Shown: in pieces, positions 16,906 to 26,065 of the stretch
How positions within the stretch are numbered: the first letter of the stretch is position 1
How the letters are laid out: each line of letters opens with the position of its first letter
NCBI RefSeq assembly: GCF_003345295.1
Contig: NZ_CP031055.1
Location: forward strand, 2,790,001-2,854,000
Source of the DNA: Vibrio splendidus
Lineage (GTDB): Bacteria > Pseudomonadota > Gammaproteobacteria > Enterobacterales > Vibrionaceae
Length of the DNA: 64,000 bases
Reading direction: 5' to 3'
The notes under the pieces: model-generated
The model's input: the letters and a program-made list of their open reading frames with translations, nothing else
Database searches by the model: none
What the model was told of the DNA's origin: nothing
Program-made: the position numbers and the translations under genes

Positions 16906-17380
16906 TTTATTCGCTTTGACCCTTGCGGCGCCTAATGTCTATGCCCTTTCTTCGGATAGCGAGCAACCTGTCTACATTGACTCAGACAGCCAGCAATTGG
17001 ATATGAAAAGTAACCAAGTGACTTTCCTTGGTGATGTAAACCTTAAACAAGGCAGCATCAATATCAATGCCGATAAGGTTATTGTTACCCGCAACGCCGT
17101 AAACGGTGAGATTGAAGAAATTCAAGGCTTCGGTAAGCCAGCGACGTTCTCTCAACTGACTGACGACGGGAAGACACTCTACGGTGAAGCTGACGACTTA
17201 CATTACCAGCTTGTTGCCGACAAATTGATCATGACTAAGAATGCAATGCTATCTCAAGATGGCAGCATCATTCGTGGCTCTAAGATCACCTACCAGATCG
17301 GCTCTCAAAAATTAGTCGCTGACAGTGGTGAAAACAAACGAGTGTCAACGGTTTTACAACCAACGGAAGTGAATAAGTAA
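16886..17380 (+). CDS. lptA: LPS export periplasmic protein LptA
   Basis: LptA forms the periplasmic bridge for LPS transport. The 164-residue protein has a signal peptide ending near NVYA-LSS and an OstA-type jelly roll with YIDSDSQQLDMKSNQVTF. The start at ATG 16886 has AAGGTAG ahead, inside lptC; the frame upstream reads through lptC without a ribosome site. Confidence 0.94.
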   Translation: MKLLHLSLFALTLAAPNVYALSSDSEQPVYIDSDSQQLDMKSNQVTFLGDVNLKQGSININADKVIVTRNAVNGEIEEIQGFGKPATFSQLTDDGKTLYGEADDLHYQLVADKLIMTKNAMLSQDGSIIRGSKITYQIGSQKLVADSGENKRVSTVLQPTEVNK

Positions 17381-17382
17381 CG

Positions 17383-18108
17383 ATGGCTGTTCTTAAAGCA
17401 AAAAACCTAGCGAAAACCTACAGCAAGCGCAAAGTTGTTACCGATGTAAGCTTGCAGGTAGAGTCAGGCCAGATCGTTGGTCTGCTTGGCCCTAACGGTG
17501 CGGGGAAAACGACCTCTTTCTATATGATAGTTGGCCTGGTTGCGCGTGATGAAGGTACTATCAGCATTGACGACCGTGACATCAGTATCTTGCCAATGCA
17601 CAGTCGTTCTCGTCTTGGTATCGGTTACCTACCGCAAGAAGCATCGATTTTCCGTAAGTTGTCTGTTGAGAACAACATCATGGCCGTTTTACAAACCCGT
17701 GATGAAATGACTAACGAACAGCGCCAAGATAAGCTGGAAGACCTTCTAGAAGAGTTCCACATCCAACATATCCGCACCAGTAATGGTATGGCTCTGTCAG
17801 GTGGTGAGCGTCGTCGTGTGGAGATTGCTCGAGCTCTAGCAGCAAACCCGCAATTCATTCTGCTGGATGAACCGTTTGCCGGTGTTGACCCGATCTCAGT
17901 TATCGATATCAAGAAAATCATTGTTCACCTACGTGATCGCGGCTTGGGCGTTTTGATTACCGATCACAACGTTCGTGAAACATTAGATGTGTGTGAAAAA
18001 GCTTACATCGTAAGCCAAGGACACCTGATCGCTGAGGGTACTCCTGAAGATGTTCTCAATAACGAACAAGTTAAACAAGTTTATCTAGGCGAACAATTCC
18101 GTCTATGA
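17383..18108 (+). CDS. lptB: LPS export ABC ATPase LptB
   Basis: LptB powers LPS extraction from the inner membrane. The 241-residue protein has Walker A GPNGAGKTT at 36-44, signature LSGGERRR, Walker B FILLDEPFAGVDP and switch His in ITDHNV. It starts two bases after lptA. Confidence 0.97.
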   Translation: MAVLKAKNLAKTYSKRKVVTDVSLQVESGQIVGLLGPNGAGKTTSFYMIVGLVARDEGTISIDDRDISILPMHSRSRLGIGYLPQEASIFRKLSVENNIMAVLQTRDEMTNEQRQDKLEDLLEEFHIQHIRTSNGMALSGGERRRVEIARALAANPQFILLDEPFAGVDPISVIDIKKIIVHLRDRGLGVLITDHNVRETLDVCEKAYIVSQGHLIAEGTPEDVLNNEQVKQVYLGEQFRL

Positions 18109-18162
18109 TTATATAGAGAGTATCGAGAGTTCTAAGAATAATAACTAGGTAAGTCACACTGA

Positions 18163-19623
18163 ATGAAACCCTCATTACAACTTAAGCTAGGCCAACAGTT
18201 AGCAATGACTCCTCAATTGCAGCAAGCGATTCGTTTGTTGCAATTGTCTACTTTAGATTTGCAGCAAGAGATTCAAGAAGCACTTGAATCTAATCCACTA
18301 CTCGATGTCGAAGAAGGCAATGAAGATACGCCTACATCGGAAGAGAAACCTAGCAGTGACGAGAAAGAAACAGTTGAAGCCACAGAACAAGATTTACCTG
18401 ATAGCTCAGACTTAATCGAAAAATCAGAAATTGGCAACGAACTAGAAATCGACACAACTTGGGAAGACGTCTACAGCGCAAACACAGGTAACACTGGTAT
18501 TGCGATTGATGACGACATGCCTGTTTATCAAGGCGAAACGACTCAAAGCCTACACGACTACCTACTTTGGCAACTCGACCTAACACCATTCTCTGAGACT
18601 GACCGAAGCATTGCTTTCGCGCTGATTGATGCCATTGATGACTATGGCTACCTCACCGTATCTTGTGAAGATATCCTTGAAAACTTCGATAGCGAAGAAG
18701 TAGAGCTTGATGAGATTGAAGCCGTCCGCAAACGAGTTCAGCAGTTTGACCCGCTGGGTGTCGGTTCAGTGAATCTACAAGATTGCTTGTTACTGCAACT
18801 GGCAACCTTTCCCCAGGATACCCCTTGGCTTAACGAAGCTAAGTTAGTACTTACTAGCCACATCGACCAACTCGGTAACCGCGATTACAAATTAGTCATC
18901 AAAGAAACCAAACTGAAAGAAGCGGAACTACGTGAGGTTCTGCAACTGATTCAGCAACTGGATCCTCGACCTGGCAGTAAGATTACACCGGACGAAACTG
19001 AATATGTGGTTCCTGATGTAACTGTGTTCAAAGATCTTGGAAAGTGGTTAGTCACCATTAACCCTGATAGTGTCCCTAAGCTGAAAGTAAATCAGCAATA
19101 TGCCGCTCTTGGTAGCAAGGGCAGCAGTGCAGACAACCAATTCATTCGCTCAAATTTGCAAGAAGCAAAATGGCTAATCAAAAGCTTAGAAAGCCGAAAT
19201 GAGACGCTACTCAAAGTTGCGCGATGCATTGTTGAACATCAGCGTGATTTCTTCGAACATGGCGAAGAAGCGATGAAGCCAATGGTTCTGAATGATGTTG
19301 CGTTAGCCGTTGATATGCACGAATCCACGATCTCTCGTGTGACGACTCAAAAATTCATGCACACGCCACGTGGTATCTTCGAACTCAAATACTTTTTCTC
19401 AAGCCATGTCAGCACTGACAATGGCGGTGAATGTTCATCTACAGCAATTCGCGCACTGATTAAGAAGCTTGTCGCAGCGGAAAATACCGCGAAGCCTCTC
19501 AGTGATAGTAAGATTGCTGCTTTACTGGCTGACCAAGGAATTCAGGTAGCTAGACGTACCATAGCGAAATACCGTGAGTCTCTGGGCATTGCCCCATCGA
19601 GTCAGCGTAAACGCCTGCTATAA
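18163..19623 (+). CDS. rpoN: RNA polymerase sigma-54 factor
   Basis: RpoN directs RNA polymerase to -24/-12 promoters that need enhancer-binding activators; in vibrios it controls flagella, nitrogen use and quorum-sensing sRNAs. The 486-residue protein has the Gln/Leu-rich region I (LKLGQQLAMTPQLQQAIRLL), a very acidic region II, the core-binding region and the C-terminal RpoN box ARRTIAKYRE. It lies after lptB and before hpf, the canonical order. Confidence 0.97.
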   Translation: MKPSLQLKLGQQLAMTPQLQQAIRLLQLSTLDLQQEIQEALESNPLLDVEEGNEDTPTSEEKPSSDEKETVEATEQDLPDSSDLIEKSEIGNELEIDTTWEDVYSANTGNTGIAIDDDMPVYQGETTQSLHDYLLWQLDLTPFSETDRSIAFALIDAIDDYGYLTVSCEDILENFDSEEVELDEIEAVRKRVQQFDPLGVGSVNLQDCLLLQLATFPQDTPWLNEAKLVLTSHIDQLGNRDYKLVIKETKLKEAELREVLQLIQQLDPRPGSKITPDETEYVVPDVTVFKDLGKWLVTINPDSVPKLKVNQQYAALGSKGSSADNQFIRSNLQEAKWLIKSLESRNETLLKVARCIVEHQRDFFEHGEEAMKPMVLNDVALAVDMHESTISRVTTQKFMHTPRGIFELKYFFSSHVSTDNGGECSSTAIRALIKKLVAAENTAKPLSDSKIAALLADQGIQVARRTIAKYRESLGIAPSSQRKRLL

Positions 19624-19695
19624 GCTAATTTAGTTAGCTATTTAGTTAACTATTAATTTGGTTATAACCTGGCAACCAACTGAAAAGGAAAGTCT

Positions 19696-19983
19696 ATGCA
19701 AATCAATATTCAAGGCCATCACGTTGATCTTACCGATTCAATGCAAGACTATGTTCGCACTAAATTCGACAAACTTGAGCGCTTCTTTGATCATATCAAT
19801 AGCGTTCAGGTTGTTTTAAAAGTTGAGAAAATCAATCAAATCGCGGAAGCTACCCTGCATATAAATCAGGGGGAAATCCATGCGACAGCAACTGATGAAA
19901 GCATGTATGCCGCGATTGATTCATTGGTTGATAAACTCGTCCGCCAACTCAACAAGCACAAAGAAAAGCTAAGTAGTCACTAA
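19696..19983 (+). CDS. hpf: Ribosome hibernation promoting factor HPF (short form)
   Basis: HPF binds the 30S subunit and promotes 100S ribosome dimers in stationary phase. The 95-residue protein is the short form, with the QINIQGHHVDLT start and the ATDESMYAAIDSLVDKLVRQ region. AAGGAAA lies ahead of the ATG. It is one base away from ptsN. Confidence 0.95.
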   Translation: MQINIQGHHVDLTDSMQDYVRTKFDKLERFFDHINSVQVVLKVEKINQIAEATLHINQGEIHATATDESMYAAIDSLVDKLVRQLNKHKEKLSSH

Positions 19984-19984
19984 C

Positions 19985-20446
19985 ATGCAATTAAGCGAAG
20001 TACTTTCATTGGACTGCACCAAAAGTGCAGTCCAATGCACAAGCAAAAAAAGAGCCCTTGAGCTCATCAGTCAGATCGCTGCAGAAAGCTGTGGTCAAGA
20101 TTCAACAGAACTGTTTGAGTGCATGTTGAGCCGTGAAAAAATGGGCAGTACTGGTATTGGTAATGGCATCGCTATTCCTCATGCTCGTATGAATGTCAGT
20201 GATAAAGCGATAGCTGTATTACTACAATGCCAAGACCCAATCGAATTTGATGCGATTGATAATCGTCCTGTCGACCTACTATTTGCCCTGCTTGTTCCAA
20301 GTGAACAGTGCAAGGAGCATCTAAAAACCCTTTCATGTATGGCAGAACGACTTAACGACAAGCAGACTCTTAAACAGTTGCGTAATGCTCAAAGCGATCA
20401 AGAGCTTTACGACATCATGATCCAAGTGCCAACTTGCGAGCAATAA
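19985..20446 (+). CDS. ptsN: Nitrogen PTS enzyme IIA (EIIANtr)
   Basis: PtsN receives phosphate from NPr and regulates potassium transport, phosphate sensing and other processes rather than sugar uptake. The 153-residue protein has the phosphorylated His66 in GNGIAIPHAR and the DLLFALLVP segment. It lacks the first few residues seen in E. coli. Codons 8-18 of the gene form a perfect 13-bp hairpin (separate entry). It lies in the hpf-ptsN-rapZ-npr group with gaps of one or two bases. Confidence 0.95.
   Translation: MQLSEVLSLDCTKSAVQCTSKKRALELISQIAAESCGQDSTELFECMLSREKMGSTGIGNGIAIPHARMNVSDKAIAVLLQCQDPIEFDAIDNRPVDLLFALLVPSEQCKEHLKTLSCMAERLNDKQTLKQLRNAQSDQELYDIMIQVPTCEQ
20007..20037 (+). repeat. 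Perfect 13-bp hairpin within the 5' coding part of ptsN
   Basis: CATTGGACTGCAC (20007-20019) and GTGCAGTCCAATG (20025-20037) are exact reverse complements with the 5-base loop CAAAA. The stem begins 22 bases after the A of the ptsN ATG. There is no T run after it, so it is not a standard terminator. It could affect ribosome passage or act as an RNase III/RNase E processing site (inference). Confidence 0.8.
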
Positions 20447-20447
20447 C

Positions 20448-21317
20448 ATGCGATTAATCGTTGTGAGTGGCCAATCTGGGGCCGGTAAAAGTGTTGCGTT
20501 ACGAGTCCTTGAAGACTTGGGGTATTACTGTGTGGATAATCTGCCAGTAAACCTGCTAAGCGACTTCGTCGAATCGGTACGCGAGATCAATCAAAACGTC
20601 GCTGTTAGCATTGATATTCGCAACCTACCGAAAGAACCGCAGTTAGTTACAGAGACACTAGAACAACTAGAAGCCGCCACTGATATTGATGTGAACGTTT
20701 TGTTCCTAGACGCAAGTAAGCAAACGCTACTCAAACGCTACAGCGAAACACGCAGAATCCACCCTTTATCGATCGGCCAAGAAAAGTTATCTCTTGAGCA
20801 AGCGATTGATTTAGAAAAGACACTCCTAACACCTCTCGCAGAGCAAGCAAGCATTGTGATTGACAGCAGTGACTGCAACCTCTACGAATTGAGCGAAAAG
20901 GTTCGATTTAAAGTTGAAGGCAAAGAGAAGCAAGAGCTGATCATTGTCTTTCAATCTTTCGGTTTCAAATACGGACTACCAAGTGATGCTGACTATGTGT
21001 TTGATGTTCGCTTTTTGCCAAACCCTCACTGGGAACCAGCACTACGACCATTAACGGGTCTTGACGCACCCATTCACTCTTTTCTTGAAAAACACTCAGA
21101 AGTTCTTGAACTCAAGCAGCAAATTCAAGGCTTTGTTAAGCAGTGGTTGCCAATGTTAGAGAAGAATAATCGCAGTTATCTAACGGTCGCGATCGGTTGT
21201 ACTGGCGGTAAACACCGCTCGGTTTACCTAACTCAGAAAATTGGTGAATACTTCGAACAACTTGGCCATCAAGTTCAAATCAGACACGCCTCCCTAGAGA
21301 AGCACCAACAGGGCTAA
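20448..21317 (+). CDS. rapZ: RNase adapter protein RapZ
   Basis: RapZ binds the sRNA GlmZ and presents it to RNase E, controlling glucosamine-6-phosphate synthase; it also has P-loop NTPase features. The 289-residue protein has Walker A GQSGAGKS at 8-15, the RYSETRRIHPL motif and the C-terminal GCTGGKHRSVYL motif that forms the metabolite- and RNA-binding domain. It begins one base after ptsN and ends two bases before npr. Confidence 0.96.
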   Translation: MRLIVVSGQSGAGKSVALRVLEDLGYYCVDNLPVNLLSDFVESVREINQNVAVSIDIRNLPKEPQLVTETLEQLEAATDIDVNVLFLDASKQTLLKRYSETRRIHPLSIGQEKLSLEQAIDLEKTLLTPLAEQASIVIDSSDCNLYELSEKVRFKVEGKEKQELIIVFQSFGFKYGLPSDADYVFDVRFLPNPHWEPALRPLTGLDAPIHSFLEKHSEVLELKQQIQGFVKQWLPMLEKNNRSYLTVAIGCTGGKHRSVYLTQKIGEYFEQLGHQVQIRHASLEKHQQG

Positions 21318-21319
21318 CC

Positions 21320-21595
21320 ATGGAATTAACTCGAACTGTACTGATCCAAAATCGCTTGGGTCTTCACGCTAGAGCAGCCGTAAAATTGGTTGAGCTTGCA
21401 CAAAGCTTTGATGCAACCATCACTATCCATAGTGAAGAAGATAAAACGGCAACAGCAGACAGTGTAATGGGGCTACTTATGCTGGAGTCGGCGCAAGGGC
21501 AACACATCACTATCCAAGCCGCAGGCACCGATTCACAGCAAGCGCTTGATGCCGTTTGTCACCTAATTGAAGACCGGTTTGATGAGGGCGAGTAG
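21320..21595 (+). CDS. ptsO: Nitrogen phosphotransfer protein NPr
   Basis: NPr is the HPr-like carrier between EINtr and PtsN. The 91-residue protein has the active His16 in RLGLHARAA and the LMLESAQGQHITI region of HPr folds. It is the last gene of the rpoN cluster, also called npr. Confidence 0.93.
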   Translation: MELTRTVLIQNRLGLHARAAVKLVELAQSFDATITIHSEEDKTATADSVMGLLMLESAQGQHITIQAAGTDSQQALDAVCHLIEDRFDEGE

Positions 21596-21743
21596 CAAAA
21601 ACGCTTCACTCACAACATCTAAAACTCAAACCACGCATCAACCAATATTAATTCTTAGTTCTACCTAAGTTAATGATTTAAATAAGCCCCAGAATTAAGT
21701 TACTATTCCAAGCATTGTTAGAATAATGAGATAGGAGGAAAAT

Positions 21744-23099
21744 ATGGCAGAGCAATTAGAATTCGACCAAGCTCACCAAACCCTCCAAGAAGTCAGCGAA
21801 GCCCTAGAAAACGGCCGATTTGTTCACGTACGCCGACAACTTCAGGATATGGAACCTGAGGATATTGCACACCTTTTAGAAGCCTCCCCTCGCAAAAGTC
21901 GTGACGTACTCTGGCAACTCACCGATCCAGAAGACTACGGTGAAATTCTTGATGAGCTAAACGAAGATGTCAAAGATGCTCTTGTGTCAAAAATGGCACC
22001 AGAAACTTTGGCAGAAGCGACCGAGGGTATGGAAACCGATGACGTCGCGTACGTACTTCGAAGCCTGCCGGACGATGTTTCTCGAGAAGTCCTTTCCCAA
22101 ATGGACTCTGTCGATCGTGCATTAGTAGAAACTGCCCTTTCGTACCCTGAAGATTCAGCGGGTGCGTTAATGAACACCGACGTAATCACGATCCGCGGTG
22201 ATGTCGATGTTGAGGTCGTACTGCGTTATTTACGTATGCGTGGTGAATTACCTGACGCTACCGATGCATTATATGTTATCGATGACGACGAACGCCTCAT
22301 TGGTAACCTATCGCTCAGCACACTGATTACAACCCAGCCTGATGTGTCTGTTTCAGAAGTGATGGAAGATGCCGACGAAGCGATCGCCGTTGAAACCAGT
22401 GCCTCTGATATCGCCAGCCTGTTCGAACGTCGTAACTGGGTGTCAGCTCCTGTTGTCGATGTAAATCAACATCTTGTAGGTCGTATCACTATCGATGACG
22501 TGGTTGATGTTATCCGTGAAGATGCCGAGCACTCAATGATGAGTATGGCGGGTATGGACGATGACGAAGATACCTTCGCACCGGTCGTAAAATCCGCTCG
22601 TCGTCGTAGTGTATGGCTAGGCGCAAACGTTTTGGCAGCACTCGCGGCAGCGTCTGTGTCGAATATGTTTGAGGCCACACTGAATGAGATGGCCGCGATT
22701 GCTGTTTTGATGACTATCGTACCGTCCATGGGTGGGGTTGCAGGTAACCAAACCGTCGCTCTAGTGATTCGTGGTTTAGCGCTTGGTCACATTGGTGACA
22801 GTAACAAACGCGAACTGCTACTCAAAGAAGCCTCTATCGGCTTCCTTAACGGCATTCTATGGGCCGTTATCATTGGCGGCATAGTGGTTGCTTGGAAAGG
22901 CAATTGGATCTTGGGAGGCATCATCTCAGCAGCGATGATGACAAACTTGATTGTCGCGGGTATCGCCGGTGTAACCATTCCTGTGATGCTGAAGAAGATG
23001 AATATCGACCCTGCCCTTGCAGGCGGTATGGCTCTGACCACAGTAACCGATGTGATTGGCCTATCGGTATTCTTAGGCCTAGCCACCATTCTTATCTAA
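21744..23099 (+). CDS. mgtE: Magnesium transporter MgtE
   Basis: MgtE is a Mg2+-gated Mg2+ channel of the inner membrane. The 451-residue protein has the acidic MgtE N domain (about 1-130), two CBS domains (about 135-255) and five C-terminal transmembrane helices with the pore motifs VPSMGGVAGNQ and the GGMALTTVTDVIG end. AGGAGG seven bases ahead of the ATG is a strong ribosome site. It is a single-gene unit ending at a bidirectional terminator. Confidence 0.95.
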   Translation: MAEQLEFDQAHQTLQEVSEALENGRFVHVRRQLQDMEPEDIAHLLEASPRKSRDVLWQLTDPEDYGEILDELNEDVKDALVSKMAPETLAEATEGMETDDVAYVLRSLPDDVSREVLSQMDSVDRALVETALSYPEDSAGALMNTDVITIRGDVDVEVVLRYLRMRGELPDATDALYVIDDDERLIGNLSLSTLITTQPDVSVSEVMEDADEAIAVETSASDIASLFERRNWVSAPVVDVNQHLVGRITIDDVVDVIREDAEHSMMSMAGMDDDEDTFAPVVKSARRRSVWLGANVLAALAAASVSNMFEATLNEMAAIAVLMTIVPSMGGVAGNQTVALVIRGLALGHIGDSNKRELLLKEASIGFLNGILWAVIIGGIVVAWKGNWILGGIISAAMMTNLIVAGIAGVTIPVMLKKMNIDPALAGGMALTTVTDVIGLSVFLGLATILI

Positions 23100-23127
23100 C
23101 TCATGCTTATCTAACTCATACTTATCT
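23091..23127 (+). repeat. 15-bp direct repeat across the mgtE stop codon
   Basis: CTTATCTAACTCATG (23091-23105) is followed directly by CTTATCTAACTCATA (23106-23120) and a partial third copy CTTATCT. The mgtE stop codon lies in the first copy. This looks like a small slippage duplication. Confidence 0.8.
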
Positions 23128-23173
23128 CGTGTGAATAAACAGATAGCCGATTCTAAGACGGGATGCTAAATAC

Positions 23174-23200
23174 AAAAAGGGAGCCAGAGGCTCCCTTTTT
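23174..23200. terminator. Bidirectional terminator between mgtE and pmbA
   Basis: AAAAAGGGAGCC (23174-23185) and GGCTCCCTTTTT (23189-23200) form a perfect 12-bp stem with the loop AGA, usable on both strands. Confidence 0.93.
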
Positions 23201-23262
23201 AATAGGTCAGATTTACGCTTCAGGTTTGAGCTTCAGGTTTAAACTAAAGCAAATTAAGCAAA

Positions 23263-24606
23263 TTACTCACCCGCGACTTTCATCGATTCAAGCAAGATAG
23301 AACCGGTTTGAATTTGTGAACGAGTTTCAACGTCGTTACCTACCGCTACAATCTGAGTGAACATATCTTTTAGATTGCCCGCGATCGTCACTTCCGATAC
23401 TGGGTATTGGATCTCTCCGTTCTCAACCCAGAAACCTGCAGCACCACGAGAATAATCACCTGTCACGGTATTAACGCCTTGACCCATCACTTCAGTCACA
23501 AGAAAGCCTGTGCCTAACTCTTTTAGCATCTGCTCAAAGTTTTGACCGGTCGATTTAACGAACCAGTTATGAATACCACCCGCATGACCTGTTGGCGTCA
23601 TATCCATTTTACGTGCGGCGTAGCTCGTTAGCAGGTAAGTTGCTAACACACCGTCGGTGATGATTTCACGATCTTGAGTGAACACACCTTCGCTATCGAA
23701 TGGGCTTGAAGCCAAACCACGTAAGATATGTGGACGCTCAGAGATATTGAACCAATCTGGCAAGATTTTCTGACCTAGATGGTCCAGTAAGAACGAAGAC
23801 TTACGGTAAAGATTACCACCGCTAATTGCCATCACAAGGTGGCCAATTAGACCTGTAGCGACATCGTTCGCGAACATAATTGGATATTGGCCTGTTGGTA
23901 GCTTTTTAGCATCCAAACGGCTGATGGTTTTTTCTGCCGCTTCTTGACCAACACGCTCAGGCGCCCATAGCTCATCACGATGACGTGCAACGGTATAGCT
24001 GTAGTCACGTTCCATTTCACCATTAGCGCCTTGTCCAATCACACAGCAGCTCGTGCTATGGCGGCTTGAGGCGTAGCTTGCTAGTAAGCCATGGCTGTTA
24101 CCATAAACCTTAACACCATAGTGACTGTCGTAGCTTGCACCATCACTTTGTTTGATCTTGTCGCTATAAGCTAGCGCTTGCTTCTCAGCAGCAATCGCAA
24201 TCTCAGCGGCATAGTCGGGGTTTGGTTCATCAGGGTGGAAAAGATCCAAATCTGGAATTTCTTTTACCATGTATTCTTTTGCTGCAGGACCTGCAAATGG
24301 GTCTTCAGAAGTGTACTGAGCGATATCAAGCGCAGCCGCGACTGTTTGAGCAATTGCCTTTTCACTCAGATCAGATGTAGATGCGCTGCCTTTTTTCTGG
24401 CCGCGGTAAACAGTAATACCTAGAGCACCATCACTATTAAATTCAACGTTTTCCACTTCACACATACGTGTTGAAACACTTAAACCCGTTGACTTAGTAA
24501 TAGCGACCTCAGCTGCGTCTGCACTCACTGATGCCATATCCAACGCTTTAGCTACTGCGGCTTCTAGCTCAACTCTTTGCTGGGCGACTTGCTGTTTTAC
24601 ATCCAT
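23263..24606 (-). CDS. pmbA: Metalloprotease PmbA (TldE)
   Basis: PmbA/TldE pairs with TldD to form a protease that matures microcin B17 and degrades CcdA; the partner tldD is not in this window. The 447-residue protein shows the TldD/PmbA family core, with GHAGGIHNWFVKSTGQ and GDYSRGAAGFWVENGEIQYP (20 residues) in the C-terminal half. TldE is the non-zinc partner. It is divergent from darP with 118 bases between them, as in E. coli. Confidence 0.94.
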   Translation of the reverse strand: MDVKQQVAQQRVELEAAVAKALDMASVSADAAEVAITKSTGLSVSTRMCEVENVEFNSDGALGITVYRGQKKGSASTSDLSEKAIAQTVAAALDIAQYTSEDPFAGPAAKEYMVKEIPDLDLFHPDEPNPDYAAEIAIAAEKQALAYSDKIKQSDGASYDSHYGVKVYGNSHGLLASYASSRHSTSCCVIGQGANGEMERDYSYTVARHRDELWAPERVGQEAAEKTISRLDAKKLPTGQYPIMFANDVATGLIGHLVMAISGGNLYRKSSFLLDHLGQKILPDWFNISERPHILRGLASSPFDSEGVFTQDREIITDGVLATYLLTSYAARKMDMTPTGHAGGIHNWFVKSTGQNFEQMLKELGTGFLVTEVMGQGVNTVTGDYSRGAAGFWVENGEIQYPVSEVTIAGNLKDMFTQIVAVGNDVETRSQIQTGSILLESMKVAGE

Positions 24607-24724
24607 ATCTATTCTAATTTTTTAGGTCAATATTACGTAGGATAACAAGAATTTCGCTTTCTCCCCAAGATTCTTGCTAAAATAGGCAATATATTCGTTT
24701 GAGATAGTGACATAGGCAGAAAAG

Positions 24725-25249
24725 ATGGCTCGCAAAAACCAAAAAGCCCCATGGGAACCAGAAGAAGAAATCATCTGGGTAAGTAAGACAGAAATGAAAA
24801 CGGACATGGATGCCCTGCAAAAGCTGGGAGAAGAGCTTGTTGAACTTAAGCCTTCTATTCTTGATAAGTTCCCTTTGTCTGAAGACCTGGCACAAGCGAT
24901 TAAAGATGCACAACGCTTTAAAAATGAAGCAAAGCGCCGTCAGCTTCAATACATTGGTAAAGTAATGCGCAATGTAGATCCAGAGCCAATTCAAGCGGCT
25001 TTAGATAAAATTCGCAACAAACACTCTCAAGCAACAGTTGAACTACACAAACTAGAACAACTGCGTGACCGCGTTGTTGCAGAAGGCGATGCTGCCATTT
25101 CTGACGTTATGGAAATGTACCCTGAAGCAGACCGTCAACGTCTTCGTCAGCTAGCTCGCCAAGCTAACAAAGAGAAATCAGCGAACAAACCAGCGAAGTC
25201 TTCTCGCGAGATCTTCCAAATCTTAAAAGAGCTAAAGCAAGGCGACTAA
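24725..25249 (+). CDS. darP: Ribosome biogenesis factor DarP (YjgA)
   Basis: DarP promotes maturation of the 50S peptidyl-transferase centre. The 174-residue, highly charged and helical protein has the family segments WVSKTEMKTDMDALQKLGEE (20 residues), RRQLQYIGKVMRN and the C-terminal REIFQILKEL. AGAAAAG ahead of the ATG is a weak ribosome site. Position beside pmbA is conserved. Confidence 0.93.
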   Translation: MARKNQKAPWEPEEEIIWVSKTEMKTDMDALQKLGEELVELKPSILDKFPLSEDLAQAIKDAQRFKNEAKRRQLQYIGKVMRNVDPEPIQAALDKIRNKHSQATVELHKLEQLRDRVVAEGDAAISDVMEMYPEADRQRLRQLARQANKEKSANKPAKSSREIFQILKELKQGD

Positions 25250-25280
25250 TCTTCGTCTCCCTTTACTCAGAAAGATAATA

Positions 25281-25308
25281 AAAGACCTAGCACATGCTAG
25301 GTCTTTTT
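25281..25308. terminator. Terminator between darP and thiQ
   Basis: AAAGACCTAGC (25281-25291) and GCTAGGTCTTT (25296-25306) pair around ACAT, followed by T. It can also serve thiQ on the other strand less efficiently. Confidence 0.88.
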
Positions 25309-25357
25309 GTTTTCGACTTACTCAATATCAAAAGCCATCAAGACCAATACTCAGTCG

Positions 25358-26065
25358 TCACTCACCCGCTTTAACAAACGAGCTTAATTCTTGCTGTGGA
25401 TGAGTAGCGGTCAGTACCTCTATCGAGTCTTCAACCAACACCTTACCTAGCGCCACAAAAATAAACTTATTCGCGATACTGCGTGCATCACCTAAATGAT
25501 GCGTCACCATCAATACCGTAATATTTCGTTCTGCCGCTAATCGCTTCACTAAGCTAAGCATCTCCTCGCGCAGCAAAGGATCAAGCGCAGAGAAAGGTTC
25601 ATCAAGCAACCAGATATCATGAGGCTGAACAAAACAGCGGGCTAACGCGACACGCTGGCGCTGGCCACCCGATAAATGCTCAGGCAATCTATCTAAATAC
25701 TCTGCAACACCTACTTGTGCGGCTGCTTGCTCAACTTTGAGCTTTTGGGTTGCTGTAAGCTTTAATCCTGGATGCAGCCCTAAACCAATATTTTCACGTA
25801 CGGTGAGATGGGCAAAAAGATTGTGTTCTTGGAACAGCATAGCCAATGGGCGTTGATGTGCCTCTTTACCAATAAGCGATTGTCCTGCCACTGATATCTC
25901 ACCCGATGTAGGCTCTATGAATCCCGCGACTAGCGCCAACAACGTTGATTTACCAGCGCCACTCGGCCCCATCAACGCGACAATGTCGCCCTGCTCAGCT
26001 TGGAAATCAAAGCGAAACAACTCTCGGTGATAGTGGTAGTCCACCTCTTTCATCACTAACATCAT
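25358..26065 (-). CDS. thiQ: Thiamine ABC transporter ATP-binding protein
   Basis: ThiQ powers thiamine and thiamine-phosphate uptake. The 235-residue protein has Walker A GPSGAGKST, signature LSGGQRQRV and Walker B IWLLDEPFSALDP. Its ATG at 26065 overlaps the thiP stop by four bases (ATGA). A second in-frame Met one codon later is possible. It is the last gene of the thiB-thiP-thiQ operon. Confidence 0.94.
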   Translation of the reverse strand: MMLVMKEVDYHYHRELFRFDFQAEQGDIVALMGPSGAGKSTLLALVAGFIEPTSGEISVAGQSLIGKEAHQRPLAMLFQEHNLFAHLTVRENIGLGLHPGLKLTATQKLKVEQAAAQVGVAEYLDRLPEHLSGGQRQRVALARCFVQPHDIWLLDEPFSALDPLLREEMLSLVKRLAAERNITVLMVTHHLGDARSIANKFIFVALGKVLVEDSIEVLTATHPQQELSSFVKAGE

